NCBI GenBank assembly: GCA_035610835.1
Contig: CM069442.1
Span: 62,039,431 to 62,103,430, forward strand
DNA length: 64,000 bases
Direction: 5' to 3'
Source of the DNA: Ophiura sarsii
Lineage: Eukaryota > Echinodermata > Ophiuroidea > Amphilepidida > Ophiuridae
The translations under genes and the position numbers were made by a program. Below, piece by piece: positions 23,834 to 34,305 of the stretch. The notes under the pieces are model-generated. The model searched no databases and was not told where the DNA came from. It worked only from the letters and a program-made list of their open reading frames with translations. Every line of letters starts with the position of its first letter. The stretch's first letter is position 1.

Positions 23834-24494
23834 CTTAGCAATGTAGTAATCTGTAATAAAAGGATGCGTTATTCCATGCTTATTCTCAACTTCATCATAA
23901 GGGAGTTCATTGGGAAAGCCTAAAGGCCTGCTCATTACTCCTGTGTCGTAGGGCGTCGGCCTATGTCAGTGGATTAAATTTCAATTTGTGCAGCGATGTC
24001 AGTTGAAGTTGGGTAAATGATGGGAGATGGGAGTATGAATGGGCCTTTAATCCTAATCTGAATTATAGGGTAACAAAAGGATCCTTACCTTATCCCTAAG
24101 GTAGTAAAATGAGCCCTCTGAATCTTAGGTTAACAAATGACGCTTTACAATTCTGACTCCTAACCCTCACCCTAAACAAGTAGCCCCATAGGTTGGGTAA
24201 AAAATAGTCACGACTGATCAATTTGTTAAAAGGAAAATGGAAGCCTAAACCTCAATTAATTAATTTGGCCATTCAGCAATATGGCATTCTTTGCATGCAA
24301 AATGAACCCTGTTTTATTTGCATTATTTATGAATTCACACAGCAAATGTCATAGCATTATTACTGGCAGGCCCATTTCATCTACGTCTTATAACCCAGTT
24401 TAATATCAATAAAATATAAAAATGCCTCTAAACATTTTCGCTATCACCTTCTGATTATGACGTTGTAAGCCGTGTAAGATAAGAACACAGTCAC

Positions 24495-24526
24495 CCTGGC
24501 CCTCTCTATTCATGCTCTAGGTAAGT
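24495..24526 (+). promoter_or_regulatory. Possible recursive splice site (ratchet point)
   Basis: A pyrimidine-rich tract (CCCTGGCCCTCTCTATTC) leads to CTAG joined directly to GTAAGTG, so an acceptor and a consensus donor meet at 24520/24521 with no exon between. In long animal introns this layout marks zero-length exons used for stepwise intron removal. It lies on the same strand as the candidate first exon at 12.78 kb. The usual acceptor is CAG, and here it is TAG, so confidence is limited. Confidence 0.3.
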
Positions 24527-25088
24527 GTTCAATTGGAGTCAGGATCATACATTATTATTCACATTACATAGCATTTTGTCAATAAAATGTGTGCATTATT
24601 CCATAAAAGGTGATTATTCTTTGCACCATGCATCATTTAAAGGTGGAATAGTGATATTAAATAAGGACATTACAGAGATAGTTTAGAAAAGAGCATACTG
24701 ATTGTGCACCTTTAATGTGAATGCATATGCTTTACCCTCAAGTTCCCTCCAGTTATGTTACTTTTGCTATCTAGGTGCATATAGGGCAGCACCCAAGAGT
24801 AAAGCGCATGTAGTGCAGCATATATTATTCTGGGATGCTTTTTACTTATTTTTGGCCATTTTGGGGGTAGGAATTTTTCAGTGTTGTAGACAATATTTTA
24901 ATGCCATTTTAGTAGCGTAGCATGGCTCAACTCGAAGGGACAATCAAATCCTGATGAATTCAATCACTGTGATGTGCAGTGGGGGTAGGATGGAAAGGGT
25001 GTAGGCTAATGATTTCAATGAGGGGTGCTCACACAAGACTGTTTCTTTCAAAACATTTGTTTCAGGAGAAGAAAAAGTGGCAATAAGT

Positions 25089-25325
25089 GGCAAAACCCAA
25101 ACCTGTTCTACTGGCAAACGGACCTCTCAGGTTGGGTCAGTCGATCAGGTTTTTTCCTTTCTTTCTTTTTCCCTTCAAAATGGACATACACATTTTTAAA
25201 AAAACAATTTTTTATAAGCCAAAACAATTTTTGGGTCGGTATTCATTTGCATGTGAACACTTTTTTATAACAATTTCTAAAAATATGGGTTGGTTGGCCC
25301 CGCAGAAATGGTCCTTCCCCCCTTC
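25089..25325 (+). repeat. Dispersed repeat, ACGGACCTCTCAGGT block, copy 1
   Basis: CTGTTCTACTGGCAAACGGA and CCTCTCAGGTTGGGTCAGT reappear with substitutions at 36509-36550, each time followed by a T-rich run and GGACATA. Copy ends are undefined. No coding sign. It is likely an old dispersed repeat. Confidence 0.5.
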
Positions 25326-26241
25326 GTCTCCTAAAATAGTGAAATGTTAAAAGATTATTTAATTTCTGGAGCATTGTCTACAATTGTCCAATATATTAGG
25401 ATTATGAATTATTTACCATGGGTAATACTACTAATACTATCTGGTAGTACACAGAAGAATATCTGTAGGGAAATAATTAAGCTTGTTAGCTTTGTTGGTA
25501 ATTTAACAACAACAAAGAGAATCAAATCAAATCAAGTGGCGTTCTTTTTTTAAATTTGACTGGGAAAATGTTTAAAATGTCTGCAATCTGTTACGTTCAC
25601 CCATGGACTACTTTTTAAAATCGAACAGTACAATATGAGGGAAGTAAATACACAGGGATAGTTTGCTTCATTTTTTCTCCAATTAAAGCAATTTATTAAG
25701 AAAGTATTTGTGTTCTTCAAAGAAATAAATTCTACCCCTTTGTTATAATCAAGAGTCATTGTCCAATATTTAGATTGAAGAGTAATTATGGAAACAGCTT
25801 TTGATAGTAGCCATCATTCATATTTTCATACACCTTTAACCATCCTCAGTCAAAATGGTGTTTTTGGCGAGGAATTTTTAGACAAAGATCTTATTTTAAT
25901 CTAAATCTACAGAAGAAAAACATTATAAAATGGATCTCGTTTTGTATAATTTTCTTTAAAGAAATGTCTCCTTATTCGACAGTGAGTTTCTGAATAGTGT
26001 ATTGTATTTGTTTGTAGGTGTGGTAGCAAGCAATGGTTGTACATAAGAGTCACACCCAGCTGTATTTTGCAGATTATGATGCAATGCAATGCAATAGAAG
26101 TGCAGTCAGCAATATTTATGAAATGGTAAAATCCTTAAATATGTGTGCGTCATAAAACTAACTCTTAAATTGTAGCAAGAAATATTTTTTGTGAAAAATT
26201 GTTGGTAAATTTCCCAATTTTTTAATTTTTTTAATTTAACG

Positions 26242-26712
26242 TACCGTATTATCCCTATTAAGCGCCCAGGACCTTATAAGCGCCCACCCCCTTTTTCTCA
26301 GGTGACTTTAAAAATATATACTAATTAACCGCCCACCTAAAAATAAGCTTACTTAAAAATTACTCACATCACACTAAATCTCGGACTACAAATTGCTTGA
26401 AAATAAAGGGAAAATTATGGTTATTTTAACTTCAGACATACTTGACATATTGTTTTGTGTTCCAAAAGTGAATTTAAACCATGTGTTAAGCCTTTAAACA
26501 GCAACAGAAACCATCAGAAATACGCACGTTTCGTGTTTGTTGTCCTTCGTGGAGGCCGCCATCTTGAATTGCAAAACATCGTCTTTGGACGTAAAGGTTG
26601 CTGAATTTTGCAACCTTGATGGTCAACAACTTTGTAAATCAGTATACAAATAAGCGCCCACCCAAAATGACTTGGTTAACCGCCCTGGGCGCTTAATAGG
26701 GATAATACGGTA
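26242..26712. mobile_element. MITE with TACCGTATTATCCC ends, copy 2
   Basis: The left end TACCGTATTATCCCTATTAA continues GCGCCCAGG; the right end mirrors it (CCTGGGCGCTTAATAGGG..., ending ATACGGTA). The TIR is about 30 bp and near perfect. Inner AAGCGCCCACCC motifs appear near both ends. TA borders suggest a TA target duplication. 471 bp, non-coding. Its body shares only short phrases with copy 1 (13745-14242), so the two are different subfamilies or have diverged internally. Confidence 0.85.
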
Positions 26713-28900
26713 ATTCCATAAATTGTGTTAGGCTTGTCAACCAAAAATGCTGAAAAATATGGTGTTCTACAGTAGGCTTACCCTACCGTTTGAAATAATT
26801 TTTGAGATGCACCATTAATTTCTGTAATTTTGCAATTTGTATGCAAAGTAATTATAACACTATTTTTAAAATTTTAATCTAACTAAACTAAGTAATTGTT
26901 TAGGCTTGTTATCATGCCCAGTGTCGTCTCCATGGGGCATTTCCTCCATTCACGATCCTCACCCCCAACTATTTGATTTTGATGCCCCTAAAAATGTCAA
27001 AATTACCTAAAAGAAGCTTACAAATTGGTCTGAAATGTCTAAGTTTGACACTTTAGAGGGCAACAGTTTCGCTTTCTTCATGCATATCTTGATCCCCACA
27101 AATTCTCTCTTCCCCCTATTTATTTCTTGCCCCCTTAACCCTACCCCAAAATGTTGATGCTGATGCCCTCACTGCTCATGCCAGACATATTTATGAAAAA
27201 TGCTGCCACAAAAAATATGTTGCTCTACAGTAGTATAATTGATTTTAACGCACTATTAGTTACAATAATGTTGCCAGTAAGTCGGACGCATGGTAATTAT
27301 AACATGGGAGGTTGGGAGGAAACTATCATGGATGCATTTAATGCATGATTACAAGTTCATGTATGTCTCAAGACCGTGATGCTTCCGAATTTAAATTTTA
27401 AAACATTTTGAAGTTGGTCAGATTTGTGCAAAGTCATTTAAGTCTGTACTCATTTAAACTGATAATTCGATTTATGGACAGATAACTAGACAAAATAATT
27501 TGTCAAATGGTAATCATTTTGTTATCTGTTTTAAGAAAAATAATTACCTAAAAATATAATCAATGGAAGTCTAAATATTTTGTGCTATCATCCATCGCCA
27601 TGGTTCCAGTCTGACTCAAAGTGTCATTAGTTAATTTTGGACTGAAATAAAAATCATTACTGATAAAGAGATCATCAATCAAGTTAGTTTTTTATTCTAC
27701 CTGTTTCACTGTATAGACACATACTCATTTGGTATACAGAAAACATCCTAAATTTGTAATAAATAAACCTGTTATTTTTGTACCTTTTGTATGCTTTCGT
27801 GAAGTGCTCAAATTCAGGTGGATAAAGCCAGCCCAATGCAATGAGGGAGGAGTCATAGGCTTTCTGACATGTTTTGAGGAAGGATACATTTAAAGCAAAG
27901 ATATTTTGGATTTAATTTCAATAATCAGTTTTAGTTTTGTATATTTATAGCTAATAATCCATTAAATAAAGGTCAACGTCATGTGAATAGAAAGTGGTAT
28001 TTATGAATCATCAAACCAAGGTTTGATTGAACTGTCAAAAGGTACATTACATTAATGTATTTTATTATTTATTAATTGCTTTCTCTTTTGTATAGGTTTA
28101 ATGTACAAAAAGCTATTACCCGCAAATGTCACAAATGAAGATTCTTACGAAGCATTTAGGCCTAGATTTATCGGTAATTACTTCCCTAAATTAATTAAAT
28201 CCCTAAAAATACAAAAACTATTATTGTGTGGGTTTAATAAGCTTATTAGGTGTTCTACAAAGAATGATTTGTTTATAATTCTAGCTATGCTGAAATCCGC
28301 TTTACGGTTTAGTGAAACCATTTGATTATCTATGGTGAAACCAACAGAGCTGTCATACTTATTATATTCAGGTATTGAGGAGTGTGTGAATCATGAGGAA
28401 ATCATGAAATGGTTCAAAATTGGTCACAAACTGGCAAAATCTGATGAAATGGGACCAAATGAGATGGAATAGAATCAGGGGTAATAATAATCTCTTATTT
28501 TGGGTCTATTGCATGCACAGTGGAATTAAACTAACATTTAAGATGGTGTATATAGGCCTAGCTATCTGAAGAAATTGTTAATATCCATTTTATTTTAATG
28601 ATTTTAATTGATTTTGCTGTCACTCTGAATTTATCTAACATATTTTGGTTCACCAATTTCAACACATATCAACCTCTATTTAACATAATCTTGAGTAGTT
28701 TTGACCCATTTCTCAATTTGAAAACCCACATAAAATTGCTTTTTATATAGTTTATTTCTCTTTCCTTGTCAAGTGTCAAGGCTTCTCGTAGTGATGTACC
28801 ACTTCTAGTCAACCCAAATATCAGCATTCGTTATTATGGATGAAGATCAAGGTACAAGTGTCTTGTCTGTGTGTACCATAATGGTACAACACACTGACAA
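26713..28900. other. Non-coding DNA
   Basis: No supported gene. The phrase AAAATATGKTGYTCTACAGTAG occurs at about 26755 and 27213, a weak direct repeat in otherwise unique sequence. A 74-codon frame at 28101 has no domain and no splice context. Confidence 0.35.
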
Positions 28901-28904
28901 ATGA

Positions 28905-28990
28905 GAATAGTGCTATAATGTGGGATTTGAACCCACAGCATCTGAAAACTGCAGGTCCAGTACTCTATCCATGATAGTGTGTGGTCGGAG
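28905..28990 (-). repeat. tRNA-like sequence with good T arm (tRNA-derived repeat)
   Basis: Reading the minus strand, ATGGATAGAGTACTGG serves as an A box and GTGGGTTCAAATCCCAC as a perfect T arm with B box, separated by a tRNA-like distance. The anticodon arm is poor and the acceptor stem does not close, so I call a tRNA-derived relic or SINE head. Confidence 0.6.
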
Positions 28991-30952
28991 TGTGATGCCA
29001 GACAAAAATGAAATAGGAGGATTGAACTGTATCTTTCTTTTGCCTTATCCCAGGGACTTTTCTTTGAAAGTCCATGCTTATCCTTTGTAAATACTGCATT
29101 TTCTTGAAAAATAAATATTTGCAGCCTTCGGCCACCATATTCAATGCATCATTCTGAATCACAGCTTTATAATATACATGATAATAGCTCTTTTGTACTA
29201 TTCCACTAACCTCAAGGATACCAAAAGAATAGATTGTAACAGTTTCAATTTGTAACAGATTTTATTTGCACATTGCATTGTTATTATACAGTGTCTACTC
29301 TTCATGCATTGAAATCAGTTGTAACCAATGATAGTGCACTCTCTCAGGTAAATCAATCAATTGTTATCTATTTATGATGCATGGAGGGTTCATAAAGGTG
29401 CGTGTTGCTGTCTTCATTGTCTTTCCAGTTGATGAACTAAATTGCTTTATTAATCTGATGAAAATAAACCCTCCCAGTTATGATTTGTCAAAATGGTGAG
29501 TTACAAATTGGCAAGCGGTGATTTCTGATGTGATGAGTTACAAATAAATAGGGAGTGAGAGTTACACCAATGAGTTATAAAGTGGTGATTGGTGATTTAT
29601 AAAGTGATGAGTTCTTCAATGGAGAGTTGTGAGATTCAATTAATGATGAGTCATAAGAACTGGGGACTCAGGACATATTTGATATTTTCGCAACATTTGA
29701 CCATGGAAATAGACCATTTCCATGAATAAACATTCCCAAGAAAATTAGTCAGCAAATATCTGAGACGATTATTATTATTCAGTAATATGCAACCATTCTT
29801 GTAAAACTCACAATTCTATAACTCATCAAACACACCACTTATATTCTTTTCTTTGAGGTACGTTATGTAGTGATTTTTCATTGAAGTGTGTGTAAATCTC
29901 ACCTTTTGGGGAGGTCACTGAATAGTGTATTCAAGACTAGTCATGAGTGGATAGGTGCACATCAATGGGACCCTTTGAGGCATTGTTGTGGTGCTTGCCT
30001 GATTCAATCTGGCTGGTCAGAACACATTAGGATACAAGTGTGCTTGAGTGGTTCCTGAGTGGCTGGATGAGTATGTGTAGGCCTACATTTTTAGCTATTT
30101 CTACTACGAAACAACACATTGATTACGCCAAGATATGACTAGGAAGAGAAGTCTAATGGACAACATTCAGATCTTAATTAGGATTTTTATTCTAATCTAA
30201 GGGAATTTTGTGGCTGGCTGGCTGCCATCTTGAGGTGAATGAGTGAGTAAATCTGTAGTGCAAGCATAGGACATTTTAGAAAATGATAATTGAAATGACA
30301 TTTCTTCATCCTCAGTTATGGTTAAACTTATGGCATGAGAAATATGACATATGTATTGAACAAGGCACCAAACATAAGATTGCCACCTCAGTCAATTTAT
30401 CATGCTTTCCCCTTAGCTCCCCTTCATCATTGTAATCGGGTCGGTCTATCAGTCAGGACATTGAAAAGGTAAGAATAAGATTGGAATGAGCCAAGAAAAA
30501 TGATAGTTGGTTTGTTCACAACGCTTTGTCTGGACAGGGGTGTAAAACATTGGGTCACTTGTCGAAAAAGTAAAATCCTGGTTTTGTTTATTTGTTGTAA
30601 AACTTGTAGTTTGTACCAGTTAGAGCGTAATAAAATGGCCAATGTGCCCAAATGTTTCAATTGGGCCACACAATTTTTTTGTGTGTTGCCCTCAGCGACC
30701 GACCTTAAAATTTCAAAAATTGGGGTCGCATTTAAAAAAAATCTTTTAACCCAATTTGTCAAATATATTACTATTTTTTGCTTGAAATGAATAAGTTTGC
30801 TTGAATAGATTGCTTTTAAACTATTATCACACTAAAAACATTAGTCAAATTGACATTTACCATTTTGTCTTGTCATGAACCATGGTCTGTCAGTAATATT
30901 TGTCAGTAAAAAAAAGAAAAGAAAGGAAAACCGACCGACCGACCGGACTTCA
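28991..30952. other. Non-coding DNA
   Basis: No gene supported. From about 29490 to 29660 the sequence drifts around GTGATGAGTTATAAA-type words, a degenerate low-complexity stretch. At 29335-29353 CTCTCTCAG/GTAAAT is a weaker acceptor-donor fusion. The phrase GCGACCGACCTTAAAATTT near 30697 resembles the left part of the TIR element at 42458. GACC repeats occur at 30931-30945. Confidence 0.35.
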
Positions 30953-31226
30953 AGATTCACTACGCCTACGGCAAAAAACAATGTCCACGCGCATGCTACA
31001 GCATTCGATTCGATGACATTATCAACCAAGCTGATATGTGTGTACAAATTCGCTGCTCGGGCGAGTGTTAGCAGGTTAGCCAAGTGGTCAGGGATGCGGC
31101 ATGGCGATTGAAGGGTCCGGAGGTCTAATTCTTGGTGTTTTGCGGCGAATATTCGGCTATCAAATTCATACTTTTCCCCCCTCCCCCGGTTTCCACACAA
31201 AAACATTGCCTGATGGCTGGTTAAAT
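30953..31226 (+). mobile_element. tRNA-Leu/Ser-like element, copy 2 (no terminal repeats left)
   Basis: It aligns with 44870-45156 over most of its length: ATTCACTACG..TACGGCAAAAA, the block CATGCTACAGCATTCGATTC, ATGTGTGTAC, the tRNA-like head TTAGCCAAGTGGTCAGGGA, and the tail TTCATACTTTT..CCGGTTTCCAC. The B box has decayed to GGTCTAATTC. Here the TAACCCTAAC / GTTAGGGTTA ends are absent, so this copy is truncated or older. Frames of 121 codons (minus) and 78 codons (plus) cross it and are regarded as fortuitous. Confidence 0.65.
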
Positions 31227-31982
31227 GGTTTTATAAAGTGCAAGTTATTTTTGGATTCCCAAATATAACTGTAAGTTTGGTTAGAAGCCAGATTGGTACT
31301 TATTGAAATGCAAGTTGGATTGCTTTCCAATTAACTTAATGAAAGTGTGGACAATGTCAATTGGTTTTCAATTTGCTTCAGAATTTAGCTTAAGGGAAAA
31401 GATTGATTGAGAAATTCTTCCCTCCGTATCATCATCACTTTATTGGATCCGGTTGCTATGGTGTCAATGTTACAATGTGTCTACGTAGTACTTTGGCCTG
31501 AGTGTTGGAACTGCTTTGATCACTGTGACTGGTTATGTAGATTATCATTGTCTCATGGTTAAGAAAATATTTTTGTGATTTATAAACAAAAAAGTAGTTC
31601 AGTCAAAGGTTGGTACATTGCATTATTTAGATATGTGGGACTGTTAACTGATAGAACTGCCAAAACCATGCAATACACATCTATTGGTTACCGGTTCTTG
31701 TATGAAATCACAGGCATTTGGAAAATAATTAAGAATTGAACGATAAATTATAAGTGTACCTCTTCAGACTCACAATTTGGTGCTGACAGTCAAATGTTGA
31801 TGACAGGTTCCCATACACCTCTTTTAGTGTTATTGTTGGTTTAGCTAAGTTTGGGAACCCATGCAATTACCAGTTAAATGCACTTAACAGCCCAAGATTG
31901 ACAGGTTGAATTTGCTAACAAGTTTCACTTGATCAAGCAGCACACACCATTTATGCACTACATTACATACACTGTACATGTA
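31227..31982. other. Unique non-coding DNA
   Basis: Nothing with defined ends, coding potential or RNA structure recognised. Confidence 0.4.
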
Positions 31983-32365
31983 TTAAAGGCATATTATGTG
32001 ATCTTTTCCAAGTAGCGCCCTCTATCATTGATTTTTACTATGAGAGCAGATTTTCTTGCAGATTTGCATTTTTGATCATAAATCATAAATATCTTTCAAG
32101 TTACAGATTGATACGATTCCTAATTACTTCAAAATCATGGTTTGAAAATAGATTGTACCGAGCGGTGTACAATCTATTTTTCACAATTTTACTCTAAATT
32201 CACTCTAAAACCATGCTTTTGAGGTTATTAGGAATCGTATCGCTCTGTAACTTGGAATATATGCATGATTTATGATTAGAAAAGTAAATCTGCAAGAAAA
32301 TCTGCTTCCAATCTTTTTTGAGGATTGAGGGCGTCCCTGGAAAGGATCACATAATATACCTTTAA
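31983..32365. mobile_element. TTAA-ended foldback MITE, copy 2
   Basis: The ends are TTAAAGGCATATTATGTGAT and ATCACATAATATACCTTTAA. The two halves mirror each other as in copy 1 (7405-7772), with CTTGCAGATTTGC and GTAAATCTGCAAG as the clearest internal pair. The centre carries an extra short palindrome (AATAGATTGTAC...GTACAATCTATT, about 32145-32182) that copy 1 lacks. 383 bp, non-coding, TTAA target site inferred. Confidence 0.83.
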
Positions 32366-33203
32366 GTTTCGCTGAAATTTGAACTATTTTTCAAGAAAGT
32401 TTTACTTTAAATTGATCTCCACAAATTGTATTAAAAGAAGCCCTACTTGTAATGTAATGTGGAGTTATTTGCCCCCATGAAAAAATTTATCAGAAATAGT
32501 CATAATTATTATGACGTATGAGGCACACAAAATGCGTATTCATAAAAGTTCGAGCATACGATGGTTGTTGTACAAAATAGTTCATTGGCAAACAGTGAGA
32601 AAATATTGAATTAAACCCAACAACATTTAAAATTAAATGAATCATTTTACCTTGCACAGCTTGAAACCAAAAACAACTCTATAATCAAATAATTTGAGAT
32701 ATTAACGGACATTAACATTTCTATTCACTCAACCATCCATTTACAGTTTATTGACTATAATTTGTATTTATTTGATTAAACTAATCAGACATGCAAACTG
32801 ACATTTCATTGAAAAGAAATGGCAAGCGTTGGGTTCAGTACTGATTTTGTGTAGATATAATTCTAGAGAGAGAGAGACCTATTGATCTGATATGTTTTTC
32901 AAAATGTAGCTATGTTTGATTTTTATCAAAAAAAGTTTCAATGTCACAACTTTATTCCAGGTGTATGCATGCTGGGTTTTGTATGTACATGGATATTTTT
33001 ATTGTTATATCTTTAGCCGGAAAAAGTACTTCATAATCATACAGTGCTGAATATTTAGTTATCATTGTCATGAGCATGGAATTATCTGTCTACTAATTCC
33101 GAGTAAGGTATTCATGAACGGACCATTCAAATGATTAAGCACTTATTGAATTATGTTAGCTAGGTTTTAATATGGATGATTTCATGAATATCTTACTAGA
33201 CTT
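32366..33203. other. Unique AT-rich non-coding DNA
   Basis: A short GA microsatellite lies near 32865-32877. Nothing else is supported. Confidence 0.4.
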
Positions 33204-33664
33204 ATGCACTTATCAATTGTAAGCCCTGCCTCTGGGTAGCCGGGACATGGCAGGAACCATGCAGGGACTGTACACGAATATACAAACAACAGTTCCCAGC
33301 CATGCGGGGGAGTGTAATGGGACGTACAAACTGTGCTCCCGCTAGCAGGCGCCAGTAGCGGGGACGTGCGCTATTGGGTACACAAATGTACACCCCAGGC
33401 GTAGCTATACATAAGCTAGAGATGCGATGCGCGCCTAATAACACATAGGAAACACATAGAAATGCATCCTGTTATGGTTGCAGAAAGAAATTAAGCGACC
33501 AATGGACTCTAGCCAGGGCGTACACTTGGGTAAGGGTGGTCGGGACTGTACACTTTGTCCTGGGCACGGGGCTGGGACTGGTGCCCCACCCTGCGGGGAC
33601 CATACTCGGCTGTACCCGGGACGACACATCAGCAATTTGTACGTCATGCAATTGATAAGTGCAT
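33204..33664. mobile_element. CG-rich element bounded by 16-bp inverted repeats
   Basis: ATGCACTTATCAATTG (33204-33219) and CAATTGATAAGTGCAT (33649-33664) are perfect inverted repeats. Between them the base composition changes sharply to GC- and CG-rich (CCGGGACATGGC, GGGGACGTGCGC, GGGCACGGGGCTGGG), unlike its AT-rich surroundings. GGGAC recurs many times in both orientations. Frames of about 80 codons on both strands reflect only the high GC content. It is interpreted as a non-autonomous TIR element; no other copy was seen. Confidence 0.62.
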
Positions 33665-34026
33665 TACTCACAGGTAAAACCATGGTTATTATCCAAGCAT
33701 TTTCAGATAAATATAATGTTTAATACTTTTTCTGCAGTTTATTCATAAAATGTGATTTACTTGTATGAAAGGCCAAATAATTTAGTTTGAATGAGGGCTT
33801 TATTCATTTGGAATTGTCTGTTTTGTGGTCATATTGTGCTACTTTTCATGTGTAAGTATGAAGGGCAATATATCCTCAAATAGTTCTCCAAGACAGTTAT
33901 CATTTTTTTACAATGTTAATCCGTGGTTAATCACATGCAAACAACTGCTGCCCATGCTTTATTTTGTAGAGAAGACCTATTTGAGGATAATGCCGGAAAT
34001 TATTAATAGGTAAAGGTTTTCTACTA
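33665..34026. other. Non-coding DNA
   Basis: A donor-like GTAAGTATG at about 33852 and an acceptor-like TTTTTCTGCAG at about 33737 are both present, but every frame between them contains a stop, so no exon is called. Confidence 0.35.
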
Positions 34027-34305
34027 TAACCCTAACTCTACTACACCACACGGCAACTGGGCGGAAAAAATGTTTTATAACCCAGCGTGCAGGTTTTTGG
34101 GCTACAAAACAGACCAAGGCTATATAACGAGGTGAATATACTCGCCGAGTGTCGACTGACAGCCGTGGTGTAGTGGCTAGGATCTGGGCCCTGGTGCTGG
34201 AGGTCCGTGGTTCAAATCCGGTGGGGGGTCAAGGTGACCTTTCTGGTACATTTTGGGGGTAGGAAAACATATCTGTTGCCGTGTGGTGTACTAGAGTTAG
34301 GGTTA
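34027..34305 (+). mobile_element. TIR element carrying a tRNA-like promoter (TAACCCTAAC family), copy 1
   Basis: The 31-bp terminal inverted repeats (34027-34057 and 34275-34305) differ at one position; they begin TAACCCTAACTCTA and end TAGAGTTAGGGTTA. Inside, GTGGTGTAGTGGCTAGGATC gives an A box (34166-34176) and GGTTCAAATCC a B box (34209-34219), resembling a tRNA-Glu/Gln head. Upstream of the A box lies CAAGGCTATATAACGAGG. A related copy is at 37031-37300 and a shorter one at 60082-60284. TIRs point to DNA transposition, while a pol III promoter points to a SINE-like source. TA at both ends may be the target duplication. The function is unknown. Confidence 0.82.

Larger units (their letters stand above)
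23834..26241. other. Non-coding DNA, no gene supported
   Basis: The degenerate CCTAA/GGTTAACAAA stretch recurs at 24040-24175. Short hydrophobic frames at 24702-24920 and 25025-25350 lack splice signals. The block at 25089-25325 belongs to a dispersed repeat listed separately. Several frames at 25344-26089 have no domains. Confidence 0.35.

Noticed and set aside
34143..34230. tRNA gene at the A/B boxes of the 34.0-kb element
   Set aside because: The boxes are good, but the acceptor and anticodon stems do not pair as a cloverleaf; the sequence is repeated inside TIR elements, so it is a tRNA-derived promoter, not a tRNA gene.
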